A DNA stretch of 64,000 nucleotides. Origin: an uncultured Eggerthellaceae bacterium (GTDB lineage Bacteria > Actinomycetota > Coriobacteriia > Coriobacteriales > Eggerthellaceae). A program made the position numbers and the translations under genes. The stretch is taken from assembly GCA_910588095.1 (NCBI GenBank), contig CAJUQH010000007.1, positions 22,998 through 86,997 on the forward strand, in the 5' to 3' direction. The notes under the pieces are model-generated. The model was given only the letters and a program-made list of their open reading frames with translations, did no database searches and was not told where the DNA came from. Numbering within the stretch: the stretch's first letter is position 1; every line of letters begins with the position of its first letter. Positions 17,961-27,087 of this stretch are shown here, piece after piece.

Positions 17961-18839
17961 ATGGAAGCAACGGAGTGCACGACGGCAGGCGCGCTGCCTA
18001 CCATCCACGTCATATCCGATTCCGTGGGCATCACCGCCCAGGCCGTTGCTCGTGCGGCTGCGGCGCAGTTCGGAGTGACCGACCCTTCCATCGAGGTGCT
18101 TCCCAAGGTCAAGAGCTTCGAGCAGGTGCGTGACTTCTTGGAAGCGCATTCGCGCCACCACGCAGAAGCATTCGGAGACCCGTCTGTGCTGGTGTTCTTC
18201 ACATTGGTCAACGGCGAGATGCGCGACAAGGTGGCAGCGTACGTGGAGCAGAGCCCTAACATCGTGGCCGTCGACCTGATGACCGACGCCGTGGATGCCA
18301 TTGCGCGCATGAGCGGCCAGCAGCCCACCCACACCCCCGGCTCGCTGCGGGCAGTGAACGAAGGCTACTTCCGCCGCATCGAGGCGCTCGAGTTCACCAT
18401 CAGCCATGACGACGGCCGCAACCCCGAAGAGCTCACTCGCGCCGACATCGTGCTCATAGGCGTGTCGCGCTCGTCCAAGACCCCGCTTTCCATCTACCTG
18501 GCGCAGCAGGGGCTCAAGGTGGCCAACGTGCCGCTCGACCCCGAGACCGCCTCGCCCAAGCAGCTGTTCGACGTCGACCGCACGCGGCTGTTCGGGCTGA
18601 TGACCACGCCCGACGTGCTGGCGGGCATCCGCGAGCGACGCATGGGGAAGGAGTCAGCTGCGGCGCGGCGCTACGCCGACCTCGAGTACATCTACGAGGA
18701 CCTGGACGCCGCCCGCGCCCTCATGCGGCAGCTGGGCTGCATCGTGATACATACCGAAGGCCGCGCGGTGGAGGAAGCGGCCCAGGAGATACTGCGCTAC
18801 TACGAGCGCAACCACCCGATATCGCTCGACATCATCTAA
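17961..18839 (+). CDS. Pyruvate, phosphate dikinase regulatory protein (bifunctional kinase/phosphorylase)
   Basis: This 292-aa protein of the DUF299 family switches pyruvate phosphate dikinase off by ADP-dependent phosphorylation of a Thr and on again by Pi-dependent dephosphorylation. Visible hallmarks are the N-terminal VISDSVGITAQAVARAA, the P-loop-like GVSRSSKTPLSIYLA and NVPLDPETASPKQLF. The ATG at 17961 follows AAAGGG; two upstream in-frame ATGs have no RBS. The target gene ppdK is not in the window. The presence of this gene points to a pyrophosphate/PPDK-linked glycolysis-gluconeogenesis control typical of anaerobes. Confidence 0.9.
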   Translation: MEATECTTAGALPTIHVISDSVGITAQAVARAAAAQFGVTDPSIEVLPKVKSFEQVRDFLEAHSRHHAEAFGDPSVLVFFTLVNGEMRDKVAAYVEQSPNIVAVDLMTDAVDAIARMSGQQPTHTPGSLRAVNEGYFRRIEALEFTISHDDGRNPEELTRADIVLIGVSRSSKTPLSIYLAQQGLKVANVPLDPETASPKQLFDVDRTRLFGLMTTPDVLAGIRERRMGKESAAARRYADLEYIYEDLDAARALMRQLGCIVIHTEGRAVEEAAQEILRYYERNHPISLDII

Positions 18840-19028
18840 GCCGGCATCGAGAGGGCGCCTGTTTCCTGTTTTGTTGACGCGCTTTGACAGGGCAGGGGGC
18901 GGGCGGCCTTGCGTTGCTCTATCCTGTCTGGTACCGGAAACCGCACGTCTTCTGCGTCCATGGGCCTGCCCGCATACTGTTGCGCGGTCAGACCCATGAG
19001 CCCAGGGGGCCGAACCGAAGGAGCTCCC

Positions 19029-20054
19029 GTGCCCGACACCGTTACCATTGCCGTCGACTTCGTCGGCGGCGACGAAGGCGCTGCCGTGATGCAGCGCGGC
19101 GTCAACCAGGCGCTTTCTGCCGACCCGTACCTGCACGTGATAGCCGTGGGCCGCGCCGAGGACGGCGTGGAGGCCATGGCGTCCACCCACGAGCGCGTGC
19201 GCGCCCAGGTGGTCACCGAGGCCATCGCCATGGACGAGCACCCGGCCAGCGCCGTGCGCGCCAAGAAGGATTCATCCATCGTGGTGGGCTGCCGCTTGGT
19301 GAAGGAAGGCAGCGCCCAAGGCTTCTTCTCGGCCGGCTCCACCGGCGCGTGCCTGGCTGCGGCCACCATGGTCATGGGCCGCGTGAAGGGCGTGAAGCGC
19401 CCGGCGCTCGCCCAGATGCTGCCCGGCTACCCGAGCCCCACGCTGCTGCTGGACGTGGGGGCCAACGCCGATTGCAAGCCGGAGTACCTGGCCCAGTTCG
19501 GCATCATGGGTGCTGCTTACATGGAGCGCCTCATGGGCGTGGAGCGCCCGCGCGTGGGCTTGCTGAACATCGGCGAGGAGGAGACGAAGGGCTCGGCCGC
19601 CGCGCTGGTGGCCTACAGCCTGATGGAGCAGCAGGTGGCTGGCTTCGTGGGCAACTGCGAGGGCAACGACCTGCTCAAGGGCTCCTTCGACGTGGTGGTG
19701 ACGGACGGCTTCACGGGCAACGTGTGCCTGAAGGCCATCGAAGGCACGGCGTCCACGGTGATGGGCTACCTGAAGCGCGGCTTCCTGAGCAGCACCAAGG
19801 CCAAGCTGGGCGCCCTTCTGGCGAAGGGCGCCTTGGGCAGCCTCAAGCAGACGCTCAGCCCGTCCACCTACGGCGGCGCGCCGCTGCTGGGCGTGAAGGG
19901 GGCGTGCATCGTGGGGCATGGCTCGTCCGACGCCGAAGCGGTGAAGAACGGCGTGCTGGTGGCCGCTCGCACGGCGCGGCAGGGGGTGGCCGGGCTGATA
20001 GCCGAGGAGATCGCGGCCGCAGCCGGGGCGAGCGCTGAAGGGGAGGAAGCGTGA
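19029..20054 (+). CDS. plsX: Phosphate acyltransferase PlsX
   Basis: This 341-aa enzyme converts acyl-ACP to acyl-phosphate, the first step of phosphatidic acid synthesis with PlsY. Family signs are the N-terminal VTIAVDFVGGDEG, GSTGACLAAATMVMGR, LLLDVGANADCKPEYLAQFG, LLNIGEEETKGS and VVVTDGFTGNVCLKAIEG. The start is GTG with AAGGAG five bases upstream. The usual Actinobacteria/Firmicutes partner rpmF is not found directly upstream. It overlaps rnc by one base, so the two are coupled. Confidence 0.92.
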   Translation: MPDTVTIAVDFVGGDEGAAVMQRGVNQALSADPYLHVIAVGRAEDGVEAMASTHERVRAQVVTEAIAMDEHPASAVRAKKDSSIVVGCRLVKEGSAQGFFSAGSTGACLAAATMVMGRVKGVKRPALAQMLPGYPSPTLLLDVGANADCKPEYLAQFGIMGAAYMERLMGVERPRVGLLNIGEEETKGSAAALVAYSLMEQQVAGFVGNCEGNDLLKGSFDVVVTDGFTGNVCLKAIEGTASTVMGYLKRGFLSSTKAKLGALLAKGALGSLKQTLSPSTYGGAPLLGVKGACIVGHGSSDAEAVKNGVLVAARTARQGVAGLIAEEIAAAAGASAEGEEA

Positions 20055-20920
20055 TGGACCTCACCGACGAGCAGCGGCAGAAGCTCTCCCAGATGGAGCG
20101 CATCCTGGGGTACCGCTTCCGGAACACCCGCTACATCCTTTCCGCCATCACGCACCCCTCGGCCACCGAGGGCAAGGCGGTGCGCTTCTCCTACGAGCGC
20201 CTGGAGTTCCTGGGCGATTCCATATTGGGCGCCATCGTGGCCTATGCCGCGTTCCACAAGTACCCCGACCTGGACGAGGGTGGCCTCACGCGCATCAAGG
20301 TGGCGCTCGTTTCGGGCTCGAGCCTGGCAGCGGTGGCCGAATCGCTCGGGTTCGCCGAGCTCATCGTGTTCGGCTCGTCGGAGACGGGCACGGGGCACCG
20401 CGGCATGCACTCGGCGCTGGAGAACGTCTACGAGGCCGTGGTGGCCGCGCTATACCTGGATGGCGGCCGCGAGGTGGCCGAGCGCTTCGTCACCGACACG
20501 CTCATCCCGCGCATGGACATAAGCATGGCCCGCGAGCCCGAGAACCCCAAGAGCGCGCTGCAGGAGAAGCTGCAGGAAGACGGCATCACGCCCACCTACG
20601 AGCTGGTGGACACCCAAGGGCCGCCGCACGACCGCACGTTCGTGGCCGAGGTGTTCGCCGGCGAGACGGGCTTGGCCCGCGGCACGGGGCGCACCAAGAA
20701 GGAGGCCGAGAGCCAGGCGGCCAAGTCGGCCCTGGCGCGGTTGGGCGAGTTCCTGGGGGCGCTGGCCGGCACCGACGAGCAGAAGGCCGCCGCCAAAGAG
20801 CAGAAAGCCGCCTCGAAGGCGCAGAAGGCGGCCGCGAAGGCCGAGCGCCAAGCCCAGCGCAAGGCCGATGCCGCAGAGCGGAAAGCGGCCAAGGGCGCGG
20901 CGGCGGATAAGGTACAATAG
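20054..20920 (+). CDS. rnc: Ribonuclease III
   Basis: This 288-aa enzyme cuts double-stranded RNA in rRNA and mRNA processing. The catalytic signature is YERLEFLGDSILGAIVA near residue 45, with the second acidic cluster in ENVYEAVVAALYLDGG. The dsRNA-binding domain follows (NPKSALQEKLQEDG ... GRTKKEAESQAAKSALARL). After it comes an unusual Lys/Ala/Glu-rich tail of about 55 residues (AEQK-type repeats), likely helical and RNA-binding. The ATG overlaps the plsX stop (TGATG), with GGAGG upstream; a GTG immediately before the ATG is an alternative start. Confidence 0.93.
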   Translation: MDLTDEQRQKLSQMERILGYRFRNTRYILSAITHPSATEGKAVRFSYERLEFLGDSILGAIVAYAAFHKYPDLDEGGLTRIKVALVSGSSLAAVAESLGFAELIVFGSSETGTGHRGMHSALENVYEAVVAALYLDGGREVAERFVTDTLIPRMDISMAREPENPKSALQEKLQEDGITPTYELVDTQGPPHDRTFVAEVFAGETGLARGTGRTKKEAESQAAKSALARLGEFLGALAGTDEQKAAAKEQKAASKAQKAAAKAERQAQRKADAAERKAAKGAAADKVQ

Positions 20921-20925
20921 CGGCC

Positions 20926-23900
20926 ATGTATCTCAAATCCTTAGTGCTCAAGGGCTTCAAGTCCTTCGCCGACCGCACGGTGCTCACGCTCAAGCCGGGC
21001 ATCACCGCGGTGGTGGGGCCGAACGGCTCGGGCAAGTCGAACATATCCGATGCGGTGCTGTGGGTGCTGGGCGAGCGCAACGCCAAGCACCTGCGCGGCG
21101 CTGCCATGGAAGACGTCATCTTCGCGGGCACGCCCACGCGCAAGCCGGCCGGCGTGGCCGAGGTCGACCTGGTGCTGGATAACTCCGACGGCACGTTGCC
21201 GGTGGACTACAGCGAGGTGGTCATCACCCGCCGTGCCTACCGCAGCGAGTCGGGCAGCGAGTACCTCATCAACGGCACGCCCGCCCGCCGCATCGACGTG
21301 CTGAACATCCTGCACGACTCGGGCCTGGGCACCGGCACGCACTCCATCATCTCGCAGGGCGCGCTGGATTCCATCCTGCAGTCGAAGCCGGAGGACCGCC
21401 GCGCGCTCATCGAGGAAGCCGCCGGCGTGCTGAAGCACAAGCAGCGCAAGGAGAAGAGCGAGCGCAAGCTGGGCGCCATGGAGCAGCATGTGGCCCGCGT
21501 GCGCGATGTGGTGGGCGAGGTGAGCCGCCAGCTGGGGCCCCTGGAGCGCAAGGCCAAGCGCGCGCTGAAGTACCAAGAGCTCTCGGCCGAGCTGGCCGAT
21601 GCCACGTTGCAGCTGGCCGTGGACGACCTGCGGGCGCTGCAGCGCTCGTGGGAGGCCGTGAAGGGGAAGGCCGAGGGGCTTTCCGTCGAGGAGGAGAAGG
21701 CTCGGCAGGCCGTGGAGAAGGCCGAGCAGGACGCCGATGCCCTGCAGGAGCGCATCGAGTCGGTGCGCGTGGATGCCGACGAGATGAACCGCCAGCAGCA
21801 GGCCGCCTCGGCGGCGGCCGAGCGCCTGAGCTCGGCGACCTTGCTGGTGCGCGAGCGGCGCGACAGCGCGCGGGTGCGCACTGACGAGCTGGACGCGCAG
21901 GGGCGCGCCGCGGCGGACGAGGTGGCTGCCGCCGAGCAGGCCCTGACCGCCGCCGAGGCGGAGGCCGTGCGCGCGGCCGAGGCCCATGCCCAAGTGCGCG
22001 CCCAGGTGGAAGCCCTGGAAGAGGGCCATGGCAAGCTGGCGGCCGAGCGCGACGGCCTGATGGCCGAGCATGACGCGTGCGAAGCGAAGCGCGCCGAGGC
22101 TGCGGCGAGGCGCGAGGAGCTGCGCACCTTGCGCGACGAGGCCCGCGAGGCGCTTTCGCAGGGCCGCGCCCAGATGCAGGTGCTCGACGCGCGCCTGGCC
22201 GAGCTGGAGCCGCAGGAGGCCGCCCTGCGGGGCGAGGCCGAGGCGGCTGACGCGGCCTTGGAGGAGGCGCGCGGCGCCTACGAGGCCCTGAAGGCCCAAG
22301 AGGCCGAGGGCCGAACCGCCGTTGGCGAGCGGTTCCAGGCTCGCGAGGCGGGGCGGTTGGCCCTCGACGAGGCGCGGGCCGAGCATCATGCTATCGCTGC
22401 CCAGATCGAGGCGCTCGAGGAGATAGAGCGGGCCGAGGCGCGCAAGGCGGGCGCGGCCCAGGAGTGGATGCTGGGCCATGCGGCTGACCTGGCGGGCAGC
22501 ATCGAGCCGTTGGTCCAGGTGGTGCGCGCCCGCGCAGGGTACGAGGCCATCGTGGAGTCGCTGCTGGCGGCTGACGTGGCCGCGCTGCTCATCGACGATG
22601 CCGCCTGCGCCGAGCGGGCGGCCGCGCTGCTGGCCGACGCCGCCGAGCCGGGCGCGCTCACCCTGCTGCTGCGCCGCGACCCCGTGCGCCCGCCGGCCGA
22701 CCCGGCCGAGGGCGTGCCCCGCGGCACCGCGCTCATGAGCCAGCTCAACTACCCCGACGAGGCTGCCGCCGCGGTGCACGCCCTGCTCGGCGACGTCGTG
22801 GTGGTGGACACCTTGGCCGATGCGCTGGCCGCCCACGGCGCAGACGTGCGAAGCCTGCGCTTCGCCGCCCGGGACGGGTCGGTGGTGTGGCCCACCGGCA
22901 AGGTGACGCTGGGCGCTGCCGTGCTGGACGAGGGCCAAGGCGCCCTGGCCCGGGCGCGGCATCGCGATGAGCTGCGCACGCGCCTCGACGACGCGGCGCG
23001 TGCGCTCGACGAGGCCCAGGGGGCCTCGAGCGCGGCCGACGAGGCCTGGCGCGCCGCTCAGGCGGCCAGCAACGACCTGGCTCAAGCGGTGGCTGCGGCC
23101 CAGGGCACGCTGCAGAGCGCCAGCGCCGAGCAGCGGCGCGCCGCCGACGCGCTCGCGGCTGCCGAGCGCAACCTGGCCCAAGCCCGCGCCGAGCGCGAGC
23201 GGGCCAGCGCGTCGCTGGCCGACGTGCAGCCTGCCTCCGAGCGCTTCGACGACCAGATAGCCGCCCAAGACCAGGCCGCTCGCGGCGCCGAGGAGCGCCT
23301 AGCCGAGCTTTCCCCCCGCCTTGCCGAGGTGACGAGCCAGGCCAAGCAGGCTGCCGACGCGCTGGCCAAGGCCCGCGTCGAGCTGGTGCAGCTGGCCGAG
23401 CGCGATACCTATGCCGTGCGCATGCGCGAGACGCGCGCCGGCAACGTCGAGGCCGTGCGCGCCCGCATCGGCGCCTCCCGCGCCGAGCAGCGCACCAAGC
23501 GCGCTGCCGCCGAGCGCCTCGACGCCCTGCTCGGCCTCGTGTCGGCCATCCAGGCCCACGCGCGCACCTTCTCCACCAACGTGAACGAGCACGTGCGCAA
23601 GGCCCAGAGCTCCACCACCGGCCTGTACGAGCAGGCCCGCGCCGCCGCCGAGGAGCGCCGCCGCGCCCAGGCGGCCCTCAACGCCGTGCAGGATTCCATG
23701 AATGCCGTGCAAGTGGAGCGCGCCCGCATATCCATGCAGGTGGACGCCGCCCAGCAGGCCATCGTCGAGGACTGCGCCACCCCGCTGGAAACGGCTTTGG
23801 AGCTGCCGGCCCTCGAAGATCGCGCCGAGGTGGAGGACGCCGCGGCGGCCCTCGCGCGCCGCATCGCCAACCTGGGCACCATCAACCCTGACGCCGCTTC

Positions 23901-24486
23901 CGAGTACGAGGAGCTCAAGGCCCGCTTCGACTACCTGCAGGGGCAGCTGGACGACCTCGATTCGGCCCGCCGCTCGCTGGCCAAGATAAACCGCATCATC
24001 GACGCCCGCATGAAGGACGACTTCATCCGCACCTTCGAGGAGGTCGACGGCAACTTCCAGCGCATCTTCGCCGTGCTGTTCCCCGGTGGCCAGGCCCACC
24101 TCTCGCTCGTGGACCCCGACGACGTCGAGGGCACCGGCGTGGAGGTGAACGCCCAGCCTGCGGGCAAGCGCATCGCCAAGATGTCGCTCATGTCCGGCGG
24201 CGAGAAGTCGCTCACCGCGCTGGCGCTGCTGTTCGCGGTGTATGCCACGCGCGCCACGCCGTTCTACATCCTCGACGAGGTGGAGGCGGCCCTCGACGAC
24301 ACCAACCTGCGCCGCCTGGTGGCCTACATCGAGCAGCTGCGCGACTCAACGCAGCTCATCATGATCACCCACCAGCGCCGCACCATGGAGATGGCCGACG
24401 TGCTGTTCGGCCTGTCCATGCAGGGCGACGGCGTGACCACGGTGCTCAGCCAGACCCTCAGCCAGGCGCTGCGCTACGCAGAGTAG
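20926..24486 (+). CDS. smc: Chromosome segregation protein SMC
   Basis: This 1186-aa condensin ATPase has the normal length. The N-terminal Walker A is GPNGSGKSN (about residues 31-39). Two long Ala/Glu/Arg-rich coiled coils flank a hinge near residues 510-660. At the C-terminus are the signature LMSGGEKSLTALALLF and the Walker B segment FYILDEVEAALDDTN. It acts as a dimer with ScpA/ScpB, which are not in this window. It starts 6 bases after rnc. No Shine-Dalgarno sequence is visible before the ATG, but TACAAT lies 7 bases upstream (20912-20917), which suggests a leaderless transcript in addition to readthrough from rnc. Confidence 0.96.
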   Translation: MYLKSLVLKGFKSFADRTVLTLKPGITAVVGPNGSGKSNISDAVLWVLGERNAKHLRGAAMEDVIFAGTPTRKPAGVAEVDLVLDNSDGTLPVDYSEVVITRRAYRSESGSEYLINGTPARRIDVLNILHDSGLGTGTHSIISQGALDSILQSKPEDRRALIEEAAGVLKHKQRKEKSERKLGAMEQHVARVRDVVGEVSRQLGPLERKAKRALKYQELSAELADATLQLAVDDLRALQRSWEAVKGKAEGLSVEEEKARQAVEKAEQDADALQERIESVRVDADEMNRQQQAASAAAERLSSATLLVRERRDSARVRTDELDAQGRAAADEVAAAEQALTAAEAEAVRAAEAHAQVRAQVEALEEGHGKLAAERDGLMAEHDACEAKRAEAAARREELRTLRDEAREALSQGRAQMQVLDARLAELEPQEAALRGEAEAADAALEEARGAYEALKAQEAEGRTAVGERFQAREAGRLALDEARAEHHAIAAQIEALEEIERAEARKAGAAQEWMLGHAADLAGSIEPLVQVVRARAGYEAIVESLLAADVAALLIDDAACAERAAALLADAAEPGALTLLLRRDPVRPPADPAEGVPRGTALMSQLNYPDEAAAAVHALLGDVVVVDTLADALAAHGADVRSLRFAARDGSVVWPTGKVTLGAAVLDEGQGALARARHRDELRTRLDDAARALDEAQGASSAADEAWRAAQAASNDLAQAVAAAQGTLQSASAEQRRAADALAAAERNLAQARAERERASASLADVQPASERFDDQIAAQDQAARGAEERLAELSPRLAEVTSQAKQAADALAKARVELVQLAERDTYAVRMRETRAGNVEAVRARIGASRAEQRTKRAAAERLDALLGLVSAIQAHARTFSTNVNEHVRKAQSSTTGLYEQARAAAEERRRAQAALNAVQDSMNAVQVERARISMQVDAAQQAIVEDCATPLETALELPALEDRAEVEDAAAALARRIANLGTINPDAASEYEELKARFDYLQGQLDDLDSARRSLAKINRIIDARMKDDFIRTFEEVDGNFQRIFAVLFPGGQAHLSLVDPDDVEGTGVEVNAQPAGKRIAKMSLMSGGEKSLTALALLFAVYATRATPFYILDEVEAALDDTNLRRLVAYIEQLRDSTQLIMITHQRRTMEMADVLFGLSMQGDGVTTVLSQTLSQALRYAE

Positions 24487-24566
24487 CGGCGCCCGGCTGG
24501 CTGCTCGGCCCTGCGCTGTGTTAGAATCTAGTCCATGTGCCCGCACGAGTGAAGGTTATAGCCCAT

Positions 24567-25622
24567 ATGTCGATATTGGATGCGTTCTCAGGACTGACCG
24601 GCCAGATGTCGGCCGACATGGCCATCGACCTCGGAACGGCGAACACCCTGGTGGCAATCACGGGCGAGGGCATCGTCATCAACGAGCCTTCCGTCGTCGC
24701 CATCGAGAAGAGCACCCATCGCGTGCTGGCCGTGGGCCACGAGGCCAAGAACATGATCAACCACACGCCCGATGCCTTCACCGCCGAGCACCCGCTCAAA
24801 GACGGCGTGATAGCCGACTACGACGTGACCGAGGCCATGCTGTCGGCGTTCATCAACAAGGCCACCGAGCGCAAGTACCCCTGGCAGCCCAAACCGCGCA
24901 TCGTCATCTGCATACCGTGCGGCGCCACGTCGGTGGAGAAGCGCGCGGTGTTCGAGGCGGCCATCCAGGCCGGTGCGCGCCAGGCGTACCTCATCGAGGA
25001 GCCGATGGCGGCGGCCATGGGCGCCGACCTGCCCGTCACCGAGCCCACGGGCTCCATGGTGGTGGACATCGGCGGCGGCACCACCGAGGTGGCGGTCATA
25101 TCCTTGGGCGGCATCGTGACGTCCAGCTCGCTGCGCCTGGCGGGCAACCGGCTCGACGAGGCCATCGCGCTGCACCTGCGCGACCTGCTCGGCATCAAGA
25201 TAGGCGAGCGCACGGCCGAGGTCATCAAGATTAAGATCGGCTCGGTGCTGCCCTTCGAGGACGGCCGCGAGCGCGACATGATCATCTCGGGCCAGGACAT
25301 CTACACCGAGCAACCCAAGGAGGTCACCATCCAATCCGAGGATGTGCGCGCCGCGCTGCAGGCGCCCATCGAGGAGATGGTGCTCCACATCAAAGACACG
25401 TTCAAGACCACGAACCCCGACCTTGCTTCCGACATCATCCAGAATGGCATCCTGCTCACCGGCGGCGGTGGCCTGCTCGCGGGCCTCGACCGCTATCTCA
25501 CCGATAAGCTGGAGATCCCTGTCTGGGTGAGCGAGACCGCGTTGACCAACGTGGTGTCCGGCTGCCTGAAGGTGCTCGAGACCCCCACCGCGCTGCGTCA
25601 GACGCTCATGCGCTCCAAGTAA
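24567..25622 (+). CDS. mreB: Rod shape-determining protein MreB
   Basis: This 351-aa bacterial actin organises peptidoglycan synthesis in elongating cells. It shows the actin-type nucleotide loops MAIDLGTANTLV near the N-terminus, VVDIGGGTTEVAVISLGG in the middle and ILLTGGGGLLAGLDRYL near the C-terminus. The start MSILDAFSG is chosen as the first ATG giving the canonical N-terminus; an upstream in-frame ATG at 24537 would add ten residues. It opens the run mreB-mreC-mreD-pbp2-rodA. TAGAAT at 24522-24527 is a possible -10 box, without a clear -35. Confidence 0.95.
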   Translation: MSILDAFSGLTGQMSADMAIDLGTANTLVAITGEGIVINEPSVVAIEKSTHRVLAVGHEAKNMINHTPDAFTAEHPLKDGVIADYDVTEAMLSAFINKATERKYPWQPKPRIVICIPCGATSVEKRAVFEAAIQAGARQAYLIEEPMAAAMGADLPVTEPTGSMVVDIGGGTTEVAVISLGGIVTSSSLRLAGNRLDEAIALHLRDLLGIKIGERTAEVIKIKIGSVLPFEDGRERDMIISGQDIYTEQPKEVTIQSEDVRAALQAPIEEMVLHIKDTFKTTNPDLASDIIQNGILLTGGGGLLAGLDRYLTDKLEIPVWVSETALTNVVSGCLKVLETPTALRQTLMRSK

Positions 25623-25655
25623 GGCCGCCCATGCGCGCCGGAGGTGCGCGCTGCT

Positions 25656-26555
25656 ATGGCTTTTGAGGCACAAGACAATAGGTTCACGACGCTGTACCGC
25701 GCGTTGGTAGCCGGCTTGGCTGCGCTGTGCGTGGTCTGCATGGCCGTGTACACCCACGAAGGCGAAGGCGGCCCGCTGCACGCGCTGCAGGGCACGCTGA
25801 AGGCGACCCTCGTGCCGGCCGAGACGGCGGGCATCCAGTTGGATGCCGCGGCCGAGGGCGCCGCCCAGGCCAACGACGACGCAGCTGCTTCCGAGGAGAC
25901 GCTCACCCAGCTGCGCGAGCGCAACGCCGAGCTCACGGCGCTGCTGGCCCAGGCCGAGGAGCTGCGGAAGGAGAACGAGCGCCTGCAGGGCCTCGTGAAC
26001 ATCGTGGGGGCCTACGGCGTGGAAGGCCCCACCGGGCGCGTGGTGGGGCGCTCCACCGATGCGTGGAACCAGACGGTCACCTTGGACGTGGGGTCGTCCT
26101 CCGGCGTGGAGGAAGGGCTCACGGTCATCGGGTCCACCGGCGTGGTGGGCCAGGTCATATCGGTGGCGCCGGGCAGCTGCGTGGTGCGGCTGCTCACCGA
26201 CCCGCAGTCGGGCGCGGCGGCGCTCGTGCAGTCGTCGCGGGCCGAGGGCGTGGTGCGCGGATCGCTGGCTGGGCTGCTGTACCTCGAGAACACCGACGCC
26301 AAGGCGGAGCTCTCGGTGGGCGACGTGGTGCTCACCAGCGGCCTGGGCGGCAGCTACACCCGCGGCTTGCTCATAGGCACCATCGTGCGTATCGAGGGCG
26401 GCTCGGGCGATGCTGGGCGCCAGGTGGTGGTGGCCCCCAACGACACGGCGGCCCCGCTCGAGGAGCTCACCGTGGTGCTCAGCGCCAAGGCGGCTTTGGC
26501 GGACGACGCGCAGTCCGGCTCGTCTGGGTCGGGCACGGGCGAAGGGGGTGCTTGA
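25656..26555 (+). CDS. mreC: Rod shape-determining protein MreC
   Basis: This 299-aa protein has one N-terminal membrane helix (ALVAGLAALCVVCMAVYT), a coiled coil (residues about 75-105, LRERNAELTALLAQAEELRK) and the paired beta-barrel domain typical of MreC (GRVVGRSTDAWNQTVTLDVG, GLTVIGSTGVVGQVISVAPG). It links MreB inside to PBP2 outside. The ATG at 25656 follows GGAGG by 11 bases; a GTG at 25644 would overlap that RBS. A Gly/Ser-rich C-terminal tail ends two bases before mreD. Confidence 0.92.
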   Translation: MAFEAQDNRFTTLYRALVAGLAALCVVCMAVYTHEGEGGPLHALQGTLKATLVPAETAGIQLDAAAEGAAQANDDAAASEETLTQLRERNAELTALLAQAEELRKENERLQGLVNIVGAYGVEGPTGRVVGRSTDAWNQTVTLDVGSSSGVEEGLTVIGSTGVVGQVISVAPGSCVVRLLTDPQSGAAALVQSSRAEGVVRGSLAGLLYLENTDAKAELSVGDVVLTSGLGGSYTRGLLIGTIVRIEGGSGDAGRQVVVAPNDTAAPLEELTVVLSAKAALADDAQSGSSGSGTGEGGA

Positions 26556-26556
26556 T

Positions 26557-27078
26557 ATGGGCATGTCGCGCACCTTGGCGGTGGTCATCGGCGCAGCGCT
26601 GGCCGTGCTGCTGCAGGTGGTGGTCGCCCCGGCCATGGCCATCGGCGGCATCGTGCCCAACTTCCTGCTGGCCTATGCGCTGGCTGTGGTCCTGGCGCGG
26701 CCCCATGCCCTGGGCGTCGTGCTGCCCGTGGTGCTGGGCCTGCTGTTCGACCTGCTGGGCGGCGGCCCGGTGGGCGCCATGGGGCTGTTGCTGCTGCTGG
26801 CCACCTTGGCCGTGAAGCGGCTCTACCTCATGCTGGACAACGACACCCTGTTCATACCCCTGGGGCTGCTGGTGGCCGCCGTGTTCTGCGTCGAGCTGCT
26901 GTACGCGGTGCTGCTGGTGGTGTGCGGGTTCCCTGTGGCGCTGGGCCAGGCGCTGCTGCTTCGCGGCCTGCCCTGCGCCCTGTACGACACGGTGCTGGCC
27001 GTGGCCCTGTTCCTGATCATGCGGTTCGTGCTGGGGCGCATCGAGGCGCGCCAGCACGAGCTTCCCCTGGTGAGGTAG
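26557..27078 (+). CDS. mreD: Rod shape-determining protein MreD
   Basis: This 173-aa, almost wholly hydrophobic protein has about five membrane helices. It is identified mainly by size, topology and position between mreC and pbp2; the segment VLGLLFDLLGGGPVGAMGLLLLL fits MreD. It starts one base after the mreC stop, with AAGGGGG upstream. Its usual role is as a membrane partner of MreC in the elongasome. Confidence 0.88.
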   Translation: MGMSRTLAVVIGAALAVLLQVVVAPAMAIGGIVPNFLLAYALAVVLARPHALGVVLPVVLGLLFDLLGGGPVGAMGLLLLLATLAVKRLYLMLDNDTLFIPLGLLVAAVFCVELLYAVLLVVCGFPVALGQALLLRGLPCALYDTVLAVALFLIMRFVLGRIEARQHELPLVR

Positions 27079-27087
27079 GGGGCCGCC

